DNA of 64,000 nucleotides from UBA7672 sp047601145 (GCA_047601145.1 JASGJW010000001.1:1736001-1800000), one strand, 5' to 3'. Shown: positions 44,143 to 53,646, counted from the first letter of the stretch. Program-made: numbers and translations. Notes: generated from the letters alone by a model not told the origin.

Positions 44143-47100
44143 ATGACAAAGCAGATTTCCGTTGCGCTGCGCTCTCCGGATGCGCTGGACGCCGGCAAAT
44201 TCGAGGATGAATCGCAGCGGATCGCCGAGATGCTGAGCCAGCCTGCGATGGATGCGGCGGAGCGTCGCGCGGCAGCCGCGGCGGCGCGGGACATCGTGCT
44301 GAAGGCCCGGGCGGAGACGCGCCAGTCGGGCCTCATGGAAAGCTTCCTCGAGGAGTTCGGGCTGTCGAACCCGGAAGGGCTGGCGCTGATGTGTCTCGCC
44401 GAGGCGCTGCTGCGCGTGCCCGACGCGGAGACGGCGGATGCCCTGATCGCGGAGAAGATCTCGACCGGCGACTGGGGCGATCACAACGGCAAATCGGACT
44501 CGCTGCTGGTCAACGCCTCGACCTGGGGGCTGATGCTGACGGGTCGCATCGTGCGGCCGCCGGAAGACGCATCCAGCGATCCGGCGGGCTTCATCGGTCG
44601 CATGGTGCGCCAAGCGGGCGAACCGGTGATCCGCGCGGCGATGATGCAGGCGATGCGCATCATGGGCGGGCAATTTGTTATGGGGCGCACGATCGAGGAG
44701 GCGATCAAGCGTGGCCAGCGGTCGGTAAAGAAGGGCGAGGCGGCTTCGCATTCGTTCGACATGCTGGGCGAGGGCGCGCGGACGATGGCCGACGCGCGGC
44801 GCTATTTCGACAGCTACGCCAACGCGATCGGCGAGGTCGGGAAAGCGAAGACGGGGCCGAACCCGGAAACTGCTGACGGGATTTCCGTGAAACTGTCGGC
44901 GCTGCATCCGGCCTATCGCGCCGTGCAGGGCGAGCGGGTGCATCGCGAACTCTATCCGATGGTCGCTGAGCTGGCGAAGCTGGCGGCGAAGCAGAACATA
45001 AATTTCACGCTCGATGCTGAAGAGGCGGATCGCCTCGCCTTGTCGCTGCAGCTTCTGGAAAAGCTGGCGCGGGAGAAAGACACGGCCGGGTGGACCGGCC
45101 TGGGGCTGGCCATCCAGGCCTATCAGAAGCGCGGCGAAGTGGTCGCCGGCTGGCTCGGCGACCTGGCGCGCGACACCAACCGCCGCCTGATGGTGCGGCT
45201 GGTGAAGGGCGCTTACTGGGACTCGGAAGTGAAGCGCGCGCAAGTCGATGGTCAGCCGGATTATCCGACATTCACGACCAAGCAGGCGACGGATGTCTCC
45301 TGGCTCACATGTGCGAAGGCGCTGATCGAGACGGGCCCGTCGATCTATCCGCAATTCGCGACCCATAATGCGCACTCGGTCGCCTCGATCGAGCTGATGG
45401 CGAGGCGGGTCGGGCGGACGGACTATGAATTCCAGCGCCTGCACGGAATGGGCGTGGCGCTTTACAAGGCAGCCGGCCGCGAGCGTTCGGTGCGTATCTA
45501 TGCGCCGGTCGGCGCTCACCAGGATCTCTTGCCCTATCTCGTTCGCCGCCTCCTGGAGAACGGGGCTAATACCTCCTTCGTCCACTCCTTCCTCGATGAG
45601 GATGTTCCTGCGGATCGCATCGCAACGGATCCCTACGCGCTGCTGGCCGCCGCGCCGTCGCGCCATCCGCGCATTCCACCGCCGCCGGGCATCTATGGCC
45701 CCTTCCGCAAGAATTCGCGTGGGCTGGACTTCAGCCAGAAGGCGGTGCGCGAGCGCATCGTCGAGACGATCGCGAAGCTCGATGCGGCGGGGCCGCTAGC
45801 GGTCGGGCCGATCGTTGCGGGCAAGATGTCAGCCGCAAAGGGCGATGAGGCGAAGGCGCCGGCTGATGCGGGCCGCGTCGTTGCCCGCGTCGCCTCGGCG
45901 ACCGATGCGGAGGTCGACGCCGCATACAGATCCGCGCTGGATTACCAACCGCATTGGAATGCGCTCGGCGGACCGAAACGCGCGGACATCCTCGAAGCCA
46001 TGGCCAACGCCATGGAGCAGGACACGGATCGCCTGATCGCCATCCTGGCGCGCGAGGGCGGCAAGACGCTGGACGATTGCATCTCCGAAGTTCGCGAGGC
46101 GGTCGATTTCTGCCGCTACTACGCCGTCGAGGCCGAGACGAAGTTCAAGGGGCTTGAGACGCTGCCCGGCCCCGCCGGCGAAACCAACGGCATCGAGATG
46201 ATGGGACGGGGCGTGTTCGTCTGCATCAGCCCGTGGAACTTCCCACTCGCCATCTTCACTGGTCAGATCGCCGGCGCGCTCGCGGCCGGTAACACCGTGC
46301 TGGCGAAGCCTGCCGAGCAGACGCCCGTTATCGCGCATGAAGCGGTCAAGCTGTTCCATGCGGCGGGCCTGCCGTCGGAAGCGCTGCATCTCCTTACCGG
46401 CGACGGAAGGGTCGGCGGCAAGCTGACGAGCGATCTGCGCTGTGGAGGCGTCGCGTTCACGGGCTCGACGGAAGTCGCGCGCATCATCAATCGCACGCTG
46501 GCGGGCAAGGACGGCCCGATCGCGCCCCTCATCGCGGAGACGGGTGGTCTCAACGCGATGTTCTGCGACACGACGGCCCTGCGCGAGCAGGTGGTGGATG
46601 ACGTCATCATGTCTGCCTTCCGCTCGGCGGGTCAGCGCTGCTCGGCGCTGCGTGTCCTCTTGTTGCCGCATGAAACCGCCGACGCCACGATCGAGATGAT
46701 CAAGGGCGCGATGGAAGTGCTGGTGCTCGGCGATCCGGCCGATCCGGCGACCGATGTCGGTCCGATCATTGATGCAGATGCGCGCAAGACTCTGGATGAT
46801 CATTTCGCGAAGATGGCGTCAGCCGGCTTTGCGACCTGGCAACGCGACATCGGCGCACTGCGCGGAAGGGGAACCTTCTTCGGGCCCGCTATCGTTGAAC
46901 TGCCAAGCCTCTCGCAGATCGACAAGGAAGTCTTCGGCCCAATCCTCCACGTCATCCGCTACGATCCGGACGATATCGAGAAGGTCGGCGCCGAACTCTC
47001 GGCCAAGGGCTACGGCCTAACGCTCGGCGTGCACTCGCGCCTCGAAGGCTTCGCAGAAAAGGTGAAAGCCTCGGTGCGTGCGGGCAATGTCTATGTGAAC

Positions 47101-47271
47101 CGCTCGATCATCGGCGCCGTCGTCGGCGTACAGCCCTTCGGCGGCTCGGGACTCTCAGGCACGGGACCCAAGGCCGGCGGTCCGCACTATCTCGCGCGCT
47201 TCGCAACGGAGCGGACTGTCACGGTGAACATCGCCGCGCAGGGCGGTGATCCGACGCTGCTGAACCTTTAG
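44143..47271 (+). CDS. putA: PutA, bifunctional proline dehydrogenase/L-glutamate-gamma-semialdehyde dehydrogenase
   Basis: A 1042-residue enzyme oxidising proline to glutamate. The N-terminal proline dehydrogenase half is an FAD TIM barrel (KLSALHPAYRAVQ, RLMVRLVKGAYWDSEVK, YEFQRLHGMGVALYK). The C-terminal aldehyde dehydrogenase half has the catalytic Cys in FRSAGQRCSALRVL and the Glu in IAETGGLNAM. It lacks the extra N-terminal DNA-binding domain of trifunctional PutA proteins, so it is not its own repressor. ATG 44143 is the family start. No divergent putR regulator is adjacent. Confidence 0.95.
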   Translation: MTKQISVALRSPDALDAGKFEDESQRIAEMLSQPAMDAAERRAAAAAARDIVLKARAETRQSGLMESFLEEFGLSNPEGLALMCLAEALLRVPDAETADALIAEKISTGDWGDHNGKSDSLLVNASTWGLMLTGRIVRPPEDASSDPAGFIGRMVRQAGEPVIRAAMMQAMRIMGGQFVMGRTIEEAIKRGQRSVKKGEAASHSFDMLGEGARTMADARRYFDSYANAIGEVGKAKTGPNPETADGISVKLSALHPAYRAVQGERVHRELYPMVAELAKLAAKQNINFTLDAEEADRLALSLQLLEKLAREKDTAGWTGLGLAIQAYQKRGEVVAGWLGDLARDTNRRLMVRLVKGAYWDSEVKRAQVDGQPDYPTFTTKQATDVSWLTCAKALIETGPSIYPQFATHNAHSVASIELMARRVGRTDYEFQRLHGMGVALYKAAGRERSVRIYAPVGAHQDLLPYLVRRLLENGANTSFVHSFLDEDVPADRIATDPYALLAAAPSRHPRIPPPPGIYGPFRKNSRGLDFSQKAVRERIVETIAKLDAAGPLAVGPIVAGKMSAAKGDEAKAPADAGRVVARVASATDAEVDAAYRSALDYQPHWNALGGPKRADILEAMANAMEQDTDRLIAILAREGGKTLDDCISEVREAVDFCRYYAVEAETKFKGLETLPGPAGETNGIEMMGRGVFVCISPWNFPLAIFTGQIAGALAAGNTVLAKPAEQTPVIAHEAVKLFHAAGLPSEALHLLTGDGRVGGKLTSDLRCGGVAFTGSTEVARIINRTLAGKDGPIAPLIAETGGLNAMFCDTTALREQVVDDVIMSAFRSAGQRCSALRVLLLPHETADATIEMIKGAMEVLVLGDPADPATDVGPIIDADARKTLDDHFAKMASAGFATWQRDIGALRGRGTFFGPAIVELPSLSQIDKEVFGPILHVIRYDPDDIEKVGAELSAKGYGLTLGVHSRLEGFAEKVKASVRAGNVYVNRSIIGAVVGVQPFGGSGLSGTGPKAGGPHYLARFATERTVTVNIAAQGGDPTLLNL

Positions 47272-47274
47272 GAT

Positions 47275-48612
47275 CTACTTCGCCTTGTAGACGTTTCCGC
47301 GCGCCATCACGAAGTCGACGTCTTCGAGTTCGCGCACATTGCTGAGCGGATCGCCATCGACGGCGATGATGTCGGCGGACTTGCCCGTCGCGATCGTGCC
47401 GAATTCGGAAGACAGGCTGAAATGGTCAGCGGCGCCCGTGGTGGCGAGTTGGATCGCCTGTAGCGGCGTGAAGCCGGCTTTCACGAGCAGGGCGAATTCC
47501 TGCGCGTTGTCGCCATGAGCGGAGACGCCGGTGTCCGTGCCGAACGCGAACTTGACGCCTGCCTCGCGCATGCGGCGCGCCATGTCGAGCATCTTGGGTC
47601 CAGCCTCCAGAGCCTTCTGTGCCTGCACCGGCGAGAGGAAGCCGCCGGGCTTCTGCGCCTCGCGCGCGACGAAGTCGCCGGCGAGCAGGGTGGGGACGAG
47701 ATAGGCGTTGTTGGCCTTGAATAGCTTGGCGGACTCGGCATCGGCATAGGTGCCGTGCTCGATCGAGTCACCGCCCGCCTTGAGGAAGGAGTTTATGCCG
47801 TCGACGCCATGCGCGTGCGCGGTCACTTTCCGGCCCATCGCGTGCGCGGCCTGCACGATGGCTTTCAGCTCCTCGTCGGTGAACTGCTGGGCGAGGCCAG
47901 CCGCCGTTTGCGAGAGCACGCCTCCGGTAGCGGTGATCTTGATGATGTCGGCGCCATCGCGCACCCGCTCACGCACGGCGCGTGCGCAGTCGTCAGCGCC
48001 TGAGCACACGCCCGGGCCGCGCAGCACTTCGGCGAGTTCGCGCGGCATGCCGTTCGCGTCGCCATGGCCGCCATGCACGCTGATCGCTCCGGCAGAGGCG
48101 ATGATGCGCGGGCCGGGGATCACACCCTTGGCGATGCCGTTGCGCAGCGCGAGCACAGCCTGCGCGTCGCCGCCGAGATCTGCGACCGTGGTGAAACCGG
48201 CCTTCACCGTCTTCAACGCATACCCTGCGCCATCGATCGCGCGGTCGGCGCTGGTCTTGAGGAAGGTGTTGAGGCGCGCATCGGGCCCCTGCTCGTCGGT
48301 GAGGTGGACATGGCTGTCGACCAGGCCGGGTAGGACGAAGCTGTTCTTGAGATCGACGACCTTCGCGCCGTTGGCGGGCGCGGTGTAGCCGGGCGTTACC
48401 GAGACGATCCGACCGTTGCGCACCAGAATCGATTGCTGGGTCAGGACGCGGCCGCTCGCCGGATCAGCGAGCAGCTTGCCGGCATGGATCAAGGTATCGG
48501 GCTGCACGGCCGGGGCAGGGGGCTGGGCGACGGCCATGAGGGCGGGAACGCCGATGCAGGCGACAGCTGCGATGGCGCTGAAAAGAAGTGTCCGGCCTTT
48601 GAACTGAGCCAT
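47275..48612 (-). CDS. Secreted metal-dependent amidohydrolase (Xaa-Pro dipeptidase/imidazolonepropionase-like)
   Basis: A 445-residue amidohydrolase with a signal-like N-terminus (LLFSAIAAVACIGVPALMAVAQ). The metal ligands are visible: HVH (LVDSHVHLTDE), the carboxylated lysine in IIKITATGG, HAHG (KVTAHAHGVD), IEHGT and the acid in FGTDTG. Related enzymes cleave prolyl dipeptides or amides in the periplasm. GGGAGGACC precedes ATG 48612. Convergent with putA (3-base gap), so it could share a proline-turnover theme; this is inference. Confidence 0.87.
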   Translation of the reverse strand: MAQFKGRTLLFSAIAAVACIGVPALMAVAQPPAPAVQPDTLIHAGKLLADPASGRVLTQQSILVRNGRIVSVTPGYTAPANGAKVVDLKNSFVLPGLVDSHVHLTDEQGPDARLNTFLKTSADRAIDGAGYALKTVKAGFTTVADLGGDAQAVLALRNGIAKGVIPGPRIIASAGAISVHGGHGDANGMPRELAEVLRGPGVCSGADDCARAVRERVRDGADIIKITATGGVLSQTAAGLAQQFTDEELKAIVQAAHAMGRKVTAHAHGVDGINSFLKAGGDSIEHGTYADAESAKLFKANNAYLVPTLLAGDFVAREAQKPGGFLSPVQAQKALEAGPKMLDMARRMREAGVKFAFGTDTGVSAHGDNAQEFALLVKAGFTPLQAIQLATTGAADHFSLSSEFGTIATGKSADIIAVDGDPLSNVRELEDVDFVMARGNVYKAK

Positions 48613-48965
48613 GCTGGTCCTCCCGATGTGATGGAGAACCCTATCCTGTCCCCGCGGGTGGGAGGCAATGCGCGGATCGACCGGGTGTCCGAAGGACCTG
48701 TGGAGGTTGGATTTCCAGGGGGTCCGGGACTGCCCGAGTCGACCGGCGAAGGGGCGTATGCGCCCCCAATAGTTAACGAGACTTAAATCCCCTAATTTCT
48801 CTTCCGTGGATAAGCGAAAAGATTCCCGCGCGGGGGGCGTTGACGGTCCATTAGGGTTGTGACGACACTATATGTAGCGTCGGGGCTGGCGCGGGACACC
48901 AATCAGTTGGGTTTCGCCGGTTCTGGCCGAAATTAACCATTTTTGGCCTCTAACGAGAGATTTCA
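48613..48965. other. 353-base divergent region between the amidohydrolase and nrdA
   Basis: No gene is supported. It has a small palindrome (GGGGCG 48751-48756 with CGCCCC 48761-48766), a TTAA-N6-TTAA arrangement (48773-48786) and the pair of NrdR boxes that precede nrdA. Confidence 0.5.
48865..48912 (+). promoter_or_regulatory. Two NrdR boxes upstream of nrdA
   Basis: Box 1 (48865-48880) reads ACACTATATGTAGCGT, close to the NrdR consensus. Box 2 (48897-48912) is weaker (CACCAATCAGTTGGGT) but starts exactly 32 bases after box 1, about three helical turns. NrdR is an ATP-cone repressor that binds paired boxes when dATP is high. The same 32-base spacing is seen before nrdB. Confidence 0.8.
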
Positions 48966-50831
48966 ATGTCCGCAGAAGCCGTCACTGTCGAGGAAAAGAC
49001 CGCCGCCCGCCGTGGGAAACCCAAGGCGCAGTCGAACCTTCGCGTGGTCTCCGGGGTCCAGATCGACCCTTCGCGTGACGCCCTCCTGACCGATTTCGGC
49101 AAGAAGACGCTCGACGACCGCTATGTCCTGCCAGGCGAGAGCTATCAGCAAATGTTTGCCCGAGTCGCTCTGGCCTACGCTGATCCTGATGATGCCGGAC
49201 ATGCGCAACGGATTTACGACTACATCTCGAAACTCTGGTTCATGCCGGCGACCCCGGTCCTGTCGAATGGCGGGGCGGATCGCGGCCTTCCGATCTCCTG
49301 CTTCCTCAACGGCGTTTCCGACTCGCTCGACGGCATCGTCGAGACCTGGAACGAGAACGTCTGGCTCGCCTCAAACGGCGGCGGCATCGGCACGTACTGG
49401 GGCGAAGTCCGCTCGATCGGCGAGAAGGTCGGCCAGAACGGTCAGACCTCGGGCATCATCCCCTTCATCCGCGTGATGGATTCGCTCACCCTCGCGATCA
49501 GCCAGGGCTCGCTGCGCCGCGGTTCGGCCGCCTGTTATCTCGACATCTTCCACCCGGAGATCGAGGAGTTCCTCGAAATCCGCAAAGCCGCCGGCGACTT
49601 CAACCGCAAGTCGCTGAACCTGCACCACGGCATCAACATCACTGACGAGTTCATGGAAGCCGTCCGCCAGGACGCGCCGTTCCAGCTCAAGTCGCCCAAG
49701 ACCAACGAAGTGATGAAGGAAGTCTCCGCCCGCAAGCTCTGGCAGAAGATCCTCGAGCTGCGCATGGCGACGGGCGAGCCGTACCTGCTGTTCACCGACA
49801 CCGTGAACAATGCGATGCCGGCGCACCAGAAACAGCTGGGCTTCAAGGTCCGCCAGTCGAACCTGTGCTCGGAAATCATGCTCCACACGGGCCTCGATCA
49901 CCTCAATCAGGATCGCACGGCCGTCTGCTGCCTCTCGTCGGTCAACGCCGAGAAGTTCCTCGAGTGGAAGGGCAATGAGCTGTTCCTCGAGGACGTGTTC
50001 CGCTTCCTCGACAACGTGCTCGAAGACTTCATCAAGCGTGCGCCGCCGGAAATGCACCGCGCCGTCTACTCGGCCAAGCGCGAGCGTTCGGTCGGTCTTG
50101 GCCTCATGGGCTTCCATTCCTTCCTGCAATCGCAGGGCGTGGCGATGGAATCGGCCACGGCGAAGGCCTGGAACAATGTGATGTTCAAGCACCTGCGCCG
50201 CGGCGCGGATGCGGCCTCCGTCAAACTCGCGAAAGAGCGGGGCGCCTGCCCGGATGCGGAAGATTGCGGCGTCATGGCCCGCTTCTCCCACAAGCTCGCG
50301 ATCGCGCCGACGGCGTCGATCTCGATCATCTGTGGCGGCACGTCGGCCGGCATCGAGCCGATCCCGGCCAACATCTACACGCACAAGACCCTGTCGGGCT
50401 CGTTCTCGGTCAAGAACCCCTTCCTCGAAGAGGTTCTGGAAAAGACCGGCAACAACAAGCCGGGCGTCTGGGCCTCGATCCTCGAGCACGAGGGTTCGGT
50501 CCAGCATCTCGACTTCCTGACCGAGCAGGAGAAGCTGGTGTTCCGCACCGCCTTCGAGATCGACCAGCGCTGGGTGATCGAGCTCGCGGCGGACCGCACG
50601 CCCTACATCTGCCAGGGCCAGTCTCTTAACCTCTTCCTCGCGGCCGACATCGATAAGTGGGACCTTCACATGCTCCACTGGACGGCCTGGGAGAAGGGTC
50701 TGAAGTCCCTTTACTATTGCCGCTCCAAATCGATCCAGCGCGCGGGCTTCGCTGGCTCTGAAAAGGAAAAGTCGACCGGGTTCGCCATCAAGGACCGCAC
50801 CGACTACGACGAGTGCCTGGCCTGCCAGTAG
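48966..50831 (+). CDS. nrdA: NrdA, ribonucleoside-diphosphate reductase large subunit (no ATP-cone)
   Basis: A 621-residue catalytic subunit that reduces NDPs to dNDPs. Visible residues: C112 (redox cysteine, PISCFLNG), N299-C301-E303 (radical site, SNLCSEI), C321 or C322 (the second redox cysteine), the YY pair of the radical path (SLYYCRSKS) and the C-terminal CLAC. The family's N-terminal ATP-cone (about 100 residues) is absent; the protein begins near the start of the catalytic domain. The gene is a single unit: a terminator follows it, and nrdB is 1.3 kb further on. Confidence 0.95.
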   Translation: MSAEAVTVEEKTAARRGKPKAQSNLRVVSGVQIDPSRDALLTDFGKKTLDDRYVLPGESYQQMFARVALAYADPDDAGHAQRIYDYISKLWFMPATPVLSNGGADRGLPISCFLNGVSDSLDGIVETWNENVWLASNGGGIGTYWGEVRSIGEKVGQNGQTSGIIPFIRVMDSLTLAISQGSLRRGSAACYLDIFHPEIEEFLEIRKAAGDFNRKSLNLHHGINITDEFMEAVRQDAPFQLKSPKTNEVMKEVSARKLWQKILELRMATGEPYLLFTDTVNNAMPAHQKQLGFKVRQSNLCSEIMLHTGLDHLNQDRTAVCCLSSVNAEKFLEWKGNELFLEDVFRFLDNVLEDFIKRAPPEMHRAVYSAKRERSVGLGLMGFHSFLQSQGVAMESATAKAWNNVMFKHLRRGADAASVKLAKERGACPDAEDCGVMARFSHKLAIAPTASISIICGGTSAGIEPIPANIYTHKTLSGSFSVKNPFLEEVLEKTGNNKPGVWASILEHEGSVQHLDFLTEQEKLVFRTAFEIDQRWVIELAADRTPYICQGQSLNLFLAADIDKWDLHMLHWTAWEKGLKSLYYCRSKSIQRAGFAGSEKEKSTGFAIKDRTDYDECLACQ

Positions 50832-50878
50832 CCTGACACTGAACTGAAAACCGGGGATATGTTGCAGTGCACACGAAG

Positions 50879-50904
50879 AGGCGGCCTCACAAGGCCGCCT
50901 TTTT
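50879..50904 (+). terminator. Terminator of nrdA
   Basis: AGGCGGCCT (50879-50887) pairs with AGGCCGCCT (50892-50900) around a 4-base loop, followed by TTTTT. Confidence 0.93.
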
Positions 50905-51083
50905 GCGTTGTCAGACAGGGAAGCCCCGAGGTTGTGACCAGACCTCTTCTGATTTAACCTTCGGGCAAGGTAGGCGAACGAAGTCTGACCAGGTGGGAAC
51001 AGAATTTGACCAAACCCGTTATCGGTTTGGTAACGAGCTGAGACCACGCTCGACGACTTCAAAGTCTGGGACGAGCAGTTAAA

Positions 51084-51839
51084 ATGATTGCCAGTCTTGC
51101 AGGTAGTTTCGTTGTGGCGTCGTGCCTCGGTTGCGCGACACCTCCCACTGATTCCGAAGCCATTGTGCTGGAGATCGGCCCCGTCGACGGCGGCCAGTCC
51201 TTCCAGTCCGGCCAGCCGCCGCGGGAAGTCATCTTCTCCGCGCCGACGCAGCCAGAAAGCGGCCTGCCTCTGCGGGTTGGCAATGACTTCAGCCCCTCGA
51301 ACTTCGCCGGTCCGCTGACCGCCGCGCGGTTCGAAGCCCTTGATCTCGCAACCCCGATGCCGGTCCGTTCGATGGCGGGCGACTTTTCCTGGGGCGCCGA
51401 GCTATCGTTCTCTGCTTCGGGCGAAAGCACCGGCCTTGGCCTCGACCTGTCGTTCAACCCGCGCGCCCAGATCGAGCGTAACAGGGCTGGTAATGACGTG
51501 GCCCGCACCGGCGCCGAAGTCCGCCTCGGTACAAACCTCGTGGACCGCGACCTGCGCGGCAAGAAAGTCCAGGCTCCGTCCTGGTATTTCTTCGTCGGCG
51601 CCGACAACGAGGCGCTCGTGTGGAACGTGGCTGACCGCCGCGCGATGGATGGCGCCTCGCTGCGGGACCAGGCCACGGTTGGCGACCTGCAAGCAGGCAT
51701 CGCCTGGACGACGGGGGAGGGCGAACAGATGTCCTTCGGTCTCGTCGAGCGCCAGCTTCGCTTCAACGACATTGCCGGCGATCGCGATATCGACCGGAAG
51801 GAACGTTTCGCGGCCTTCTCCTACACACTGCACAACTAG
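51084..51839 (+). CDS. LpxR-like (DUF2219-type) outer-membrane protein
   Basis: A 251-residue protein with an N-terminal export signal (MIASLAGSFVVASCLGCATPP, possible lipid attachment). The later part (NPRAQIERNRAGNDVARTGAEVRLG, then SWYFFVGADNEALVWN) resembles the lipid A 3'-O-deacylase/DUF2219 barrel. It is shorter than a full LpxR. It sits between nrdA and nrdB with a terminator on each side, so it is an independent unit. Ribosome site weak. Confidence 0.6.
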   Translation: MIASLAGSFVVASCLGCATPPTDSEAIVLEIGPVDGGQSFQSGQPPREVIFSAPTQPESGLPLRVGNDFSPSNFAGPLTAARFEALDLATPMPVRSMAGDFSWGAELSFSASGESTGLGLDLSFNPRAQIERNRAGNDVARTGAEVRLGTNLVDRDLRGKKVQAPSWYFFVGADNEALVWNVADRRAMDGASLRDQATVGDLQAGIAWTTGEGEQMSFGLVERQLRFNDIAGDRDIDRKERFAAFSYTLHN

Positions 51840-51864
51840 CCGCATCGTCTCAGACAAGTTCACG

Positions 51865-51892
51865 AAAGGCCGCCCGCAGAGGCGGCCTTTTC
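51865..51892 (+). terminator. Terminator of the LpxR-like gene
   Basis: AAAGGCCGCC (51865-51874) pairs with GGCGGCCTTT (51881-51890) and runs into TTTTC. Confidence 0.9.
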
Positions 51893-52027
51893 ATTTGGCC
51901 GCCCGGGAACCGGACCCGGGCGCGACAACTTCGTTGTGGATCGCGGTGCATGCCGCACTGGCCAGGCGACCGGGTTGTGGGAGACTCGCCCGCTGGGTGG
52001 CGAAGTAAGGAAAAATCAACCGTACTT

Positions 52028-52075
52028 CGTCAATATATAGTTCTTGTGACAGGCACGAGCCCCTAGATATGGTGA
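52028..52075 (+). promoter_or_regulatory. Two NrdR boxes upstream of nrdB
   Basis: Box 1 (52028-52043) has the perfect core CAATATATAGT. Box 2 (52060-52075, CCCCTAGATATGGTGA) starts 32 bases later, matching the nrdA promoter geometry. Box 2 covers the ATG at 52069, which helps rule that codon out as the start of nrdB. Confidence 0.85.
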
Positions 52076-52110
52076 TCGGCCGTGTTGAGGGAATGGCTGG
52101 GAGAATATCG

Positions 52111-53172
52111 ATGTCCGACTCAGGCAAAGCCGACGCTGCAAGAGCGGAAGCGACCGCCGCGCTCACGCGTGCAGGCCTGCTGACGCCGTCGCACTCCTAC
52201 AAGCCGTTCCGCTATCCGTGGGCCTACGATTTCTGGAAGCGCCAGCAGCAGATCCACTGGATGCCGGAAGAGGTTCCACTGGGAGAAGACGTCAAGGACT
52301 GGGCCGCCAATCTCAACGACTCCGAACGCGCGCTGCTGACCCAGATCTTCCGCTTCTTCACGCAGTCGGACGTGGAAGTGAACGACAACTACATGGAGCG
52401 GTACGCCCGCGTTTTCCGCCCGACCGAGATCAAGATGATGCTGGCCTCGTTCTCCAACATGGAGACGATCCACATCGCTGCCTACGCGCTTCTCCTTGAA
52501 ACCATCGGCATGCCCGATAGCGAATTCTCGGCCTTCACCCAGTACAAAGAGATGAAGGACAAGCACGACTACATGCAGAAGTTCGGCGTCGAGAGCGATG
52601 CGGATATCCTGCGCACGGTCGCAATGTTCGGCGCCTTCACCGAAGGCCTGCAGCTGTTCGCCTCGTTCGCGATGCTGATGAACTTCCCGCGCTTCAACAA
52701 GATGAAGGGCATGGGCCAGATCGTTTCATGGTCCGTGCGGGATGAGTCGCTGCACTGCGAGGGCATGATCCGCATCTTCCACACGCTGGCGGCCGAGACG
52801 GGCGCGCTGACGGACGAGGTGAAGAACGACATCATCGATTGCTGCCGCACGGTGGTGATGATGGAGGATGCCTTCATCGACCTGGCGTTCTCGATGGGCC
52901 CGGTGCAGGGCATGACGGCGGACGACATCAAGAAGTACATCCGCTACATCGCCGACTGGCGCCTGGGTCAGCTCAAGCTTCCCGCCATCTATGGCGTCAA
53001 GGATCACCCGATCCCGTGGCTGTCCGAGATCCTTAACGGGGTCGAGCACGCGAACTTCTTCGAACAGCGGGCCACGGAATACTCCAAAGGGGCGACTGGC
53101 GGGGACTGGCACGGCTCCGATGGCGTGTGGTCCAGCTTCGACAAGATGCAGAAGCGCGTCGCGGCAGAGTAA
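52111..53172 (+). CDS. nrdB: NrdB, ribonucleoside-diphosphate reductase small subunit (tyrosyl radical)
   Basis: A 353-residue di-iron protein. Iron ligands fit D87 (FFTQSDVEV), E118 and H121 (METIHIAAY), then AFTEGLQLF and DESLHCEG; the radical tyrosine is Y125, four after the histidine as in class Ia. ATG 52111 follows GGGAGAAT; the upstream in-frame ATG 52069 lies inside an NrdR box. No ATP-cone is seen here either. The gene is its own unit, about 1.3 kb from nrdA. Confidence 0.94.
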   Translation: MSDSGKADAARAEATAALTRAGLLTPSHSYKPFRYPWAYDFWKRQQQIHWMPEEVPLGEDVKDWAANLNDSERALLTQIFRFFTQSDVEVNDNYMERYARVFRPTEIKMMLASFSNMETIHIAAYALLLETIGMPDSEFSAFTQYKEMKDKHDYMQKFGVESDADILRTVAMFGAFTEGLQLFASFAMLMNFPRFNKMKGMGQIVSWSVRDESLHCEGMIRIFHTLAAETGALTDEVKNDIIDCCRTVVMMEDAFIDLAFSMGPVQGMTADDIKKYIRYIADWRLGQLKLPAIYGVKDHPIPWLSEILNGVEHANFFEQRATEYSKGATGGDWHGSDGVWSSFDKMQKRVAAE

Positions 53173-53308
53173 ACAGGAGCCAATCCGGCCCCTTTCCTGC
53201 ATGGTTTTCAGGGATTCAACGCGTCCGGCCATATTTCCGGGCGTTTGAAACGCTATATGAAGTGCAGGCGTTCTACGGGAGACGCCGCACCTTTCCCTGG
53301 AGTACCTC

Positions 53309-53617
53309 ATGTCGTCCTCACCCAGCGCCTCCGGAAACGGAACACCCGCCGGCAAGACCGACCTCGAAACCCTGAAGAACGACGTCAAGGCGCTGCGCGC
53401 TGACCTCGCTGCGCTGCTCAAGGACACCGGCGCGATCGCCGCCGAGCAGGCCAAGGCTGCCGCCGCTCGTGGCCGCGCAATGGCGGAGGACGCCGGCGAG
53501 AAAGCTGTCGAGTACCGCGACGCGGTTGCCGACAAGGTTCGTGAACATCCTTTCGCCGCCGTGGGCATCGCGCTCGCAGCCGGCTTCGTCATCGCCTCGC
53601 TGTCGAACCGCAAGTAG
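53309..53617 (+). CDS. DUF883 (ElaB/YqjD-like) membrane-anchored protein
   Basis: A 102-residue protein with a long amphipathic helix (DLETLKNDVKALRADLAALLKDTGAIAAEQAKAAAARGR) and a C-terminal glycine-rich membrane anchor (HPFAAVGIALAAGFVIASLSNRK). E. coli ElaB and YqjD of this family bind ribosomes at the inner membrane. It is 136 bases after nrdB and 29 bases before the next small membrane gene. Confidence 0.85.
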   Translation: MSSSPSASGNGTPAGKTDLETLKNDVKALRADLAALLKDTGAIAAEQAKAAAARGRAMAEDAGEKAVEYRDAVADKVREHPFAAVGIALAAGFVIASLSNRK

Positions 53618-53646
53618 GCGGCGCGTAGCGGGGCCTGGGGGCTATC

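Noticed and set aside
44137..45666. A 509-codon open frame opposite putA
   Set aside because: Shadow of putA in GC-rich sequence; Arg- and Leu-rich text with no motif.
48773..48786. A CtrA site before nrdA
   Set aside because: TTAA-N6-TTAA, so the spacing is one base short of the consensus.
49371..51062. A 563-codon open frame opposite nrdA
   Set aside because: Antisense shadow of nrdA, which has all catalytic residues; the antisense translation has no recognisable fold.
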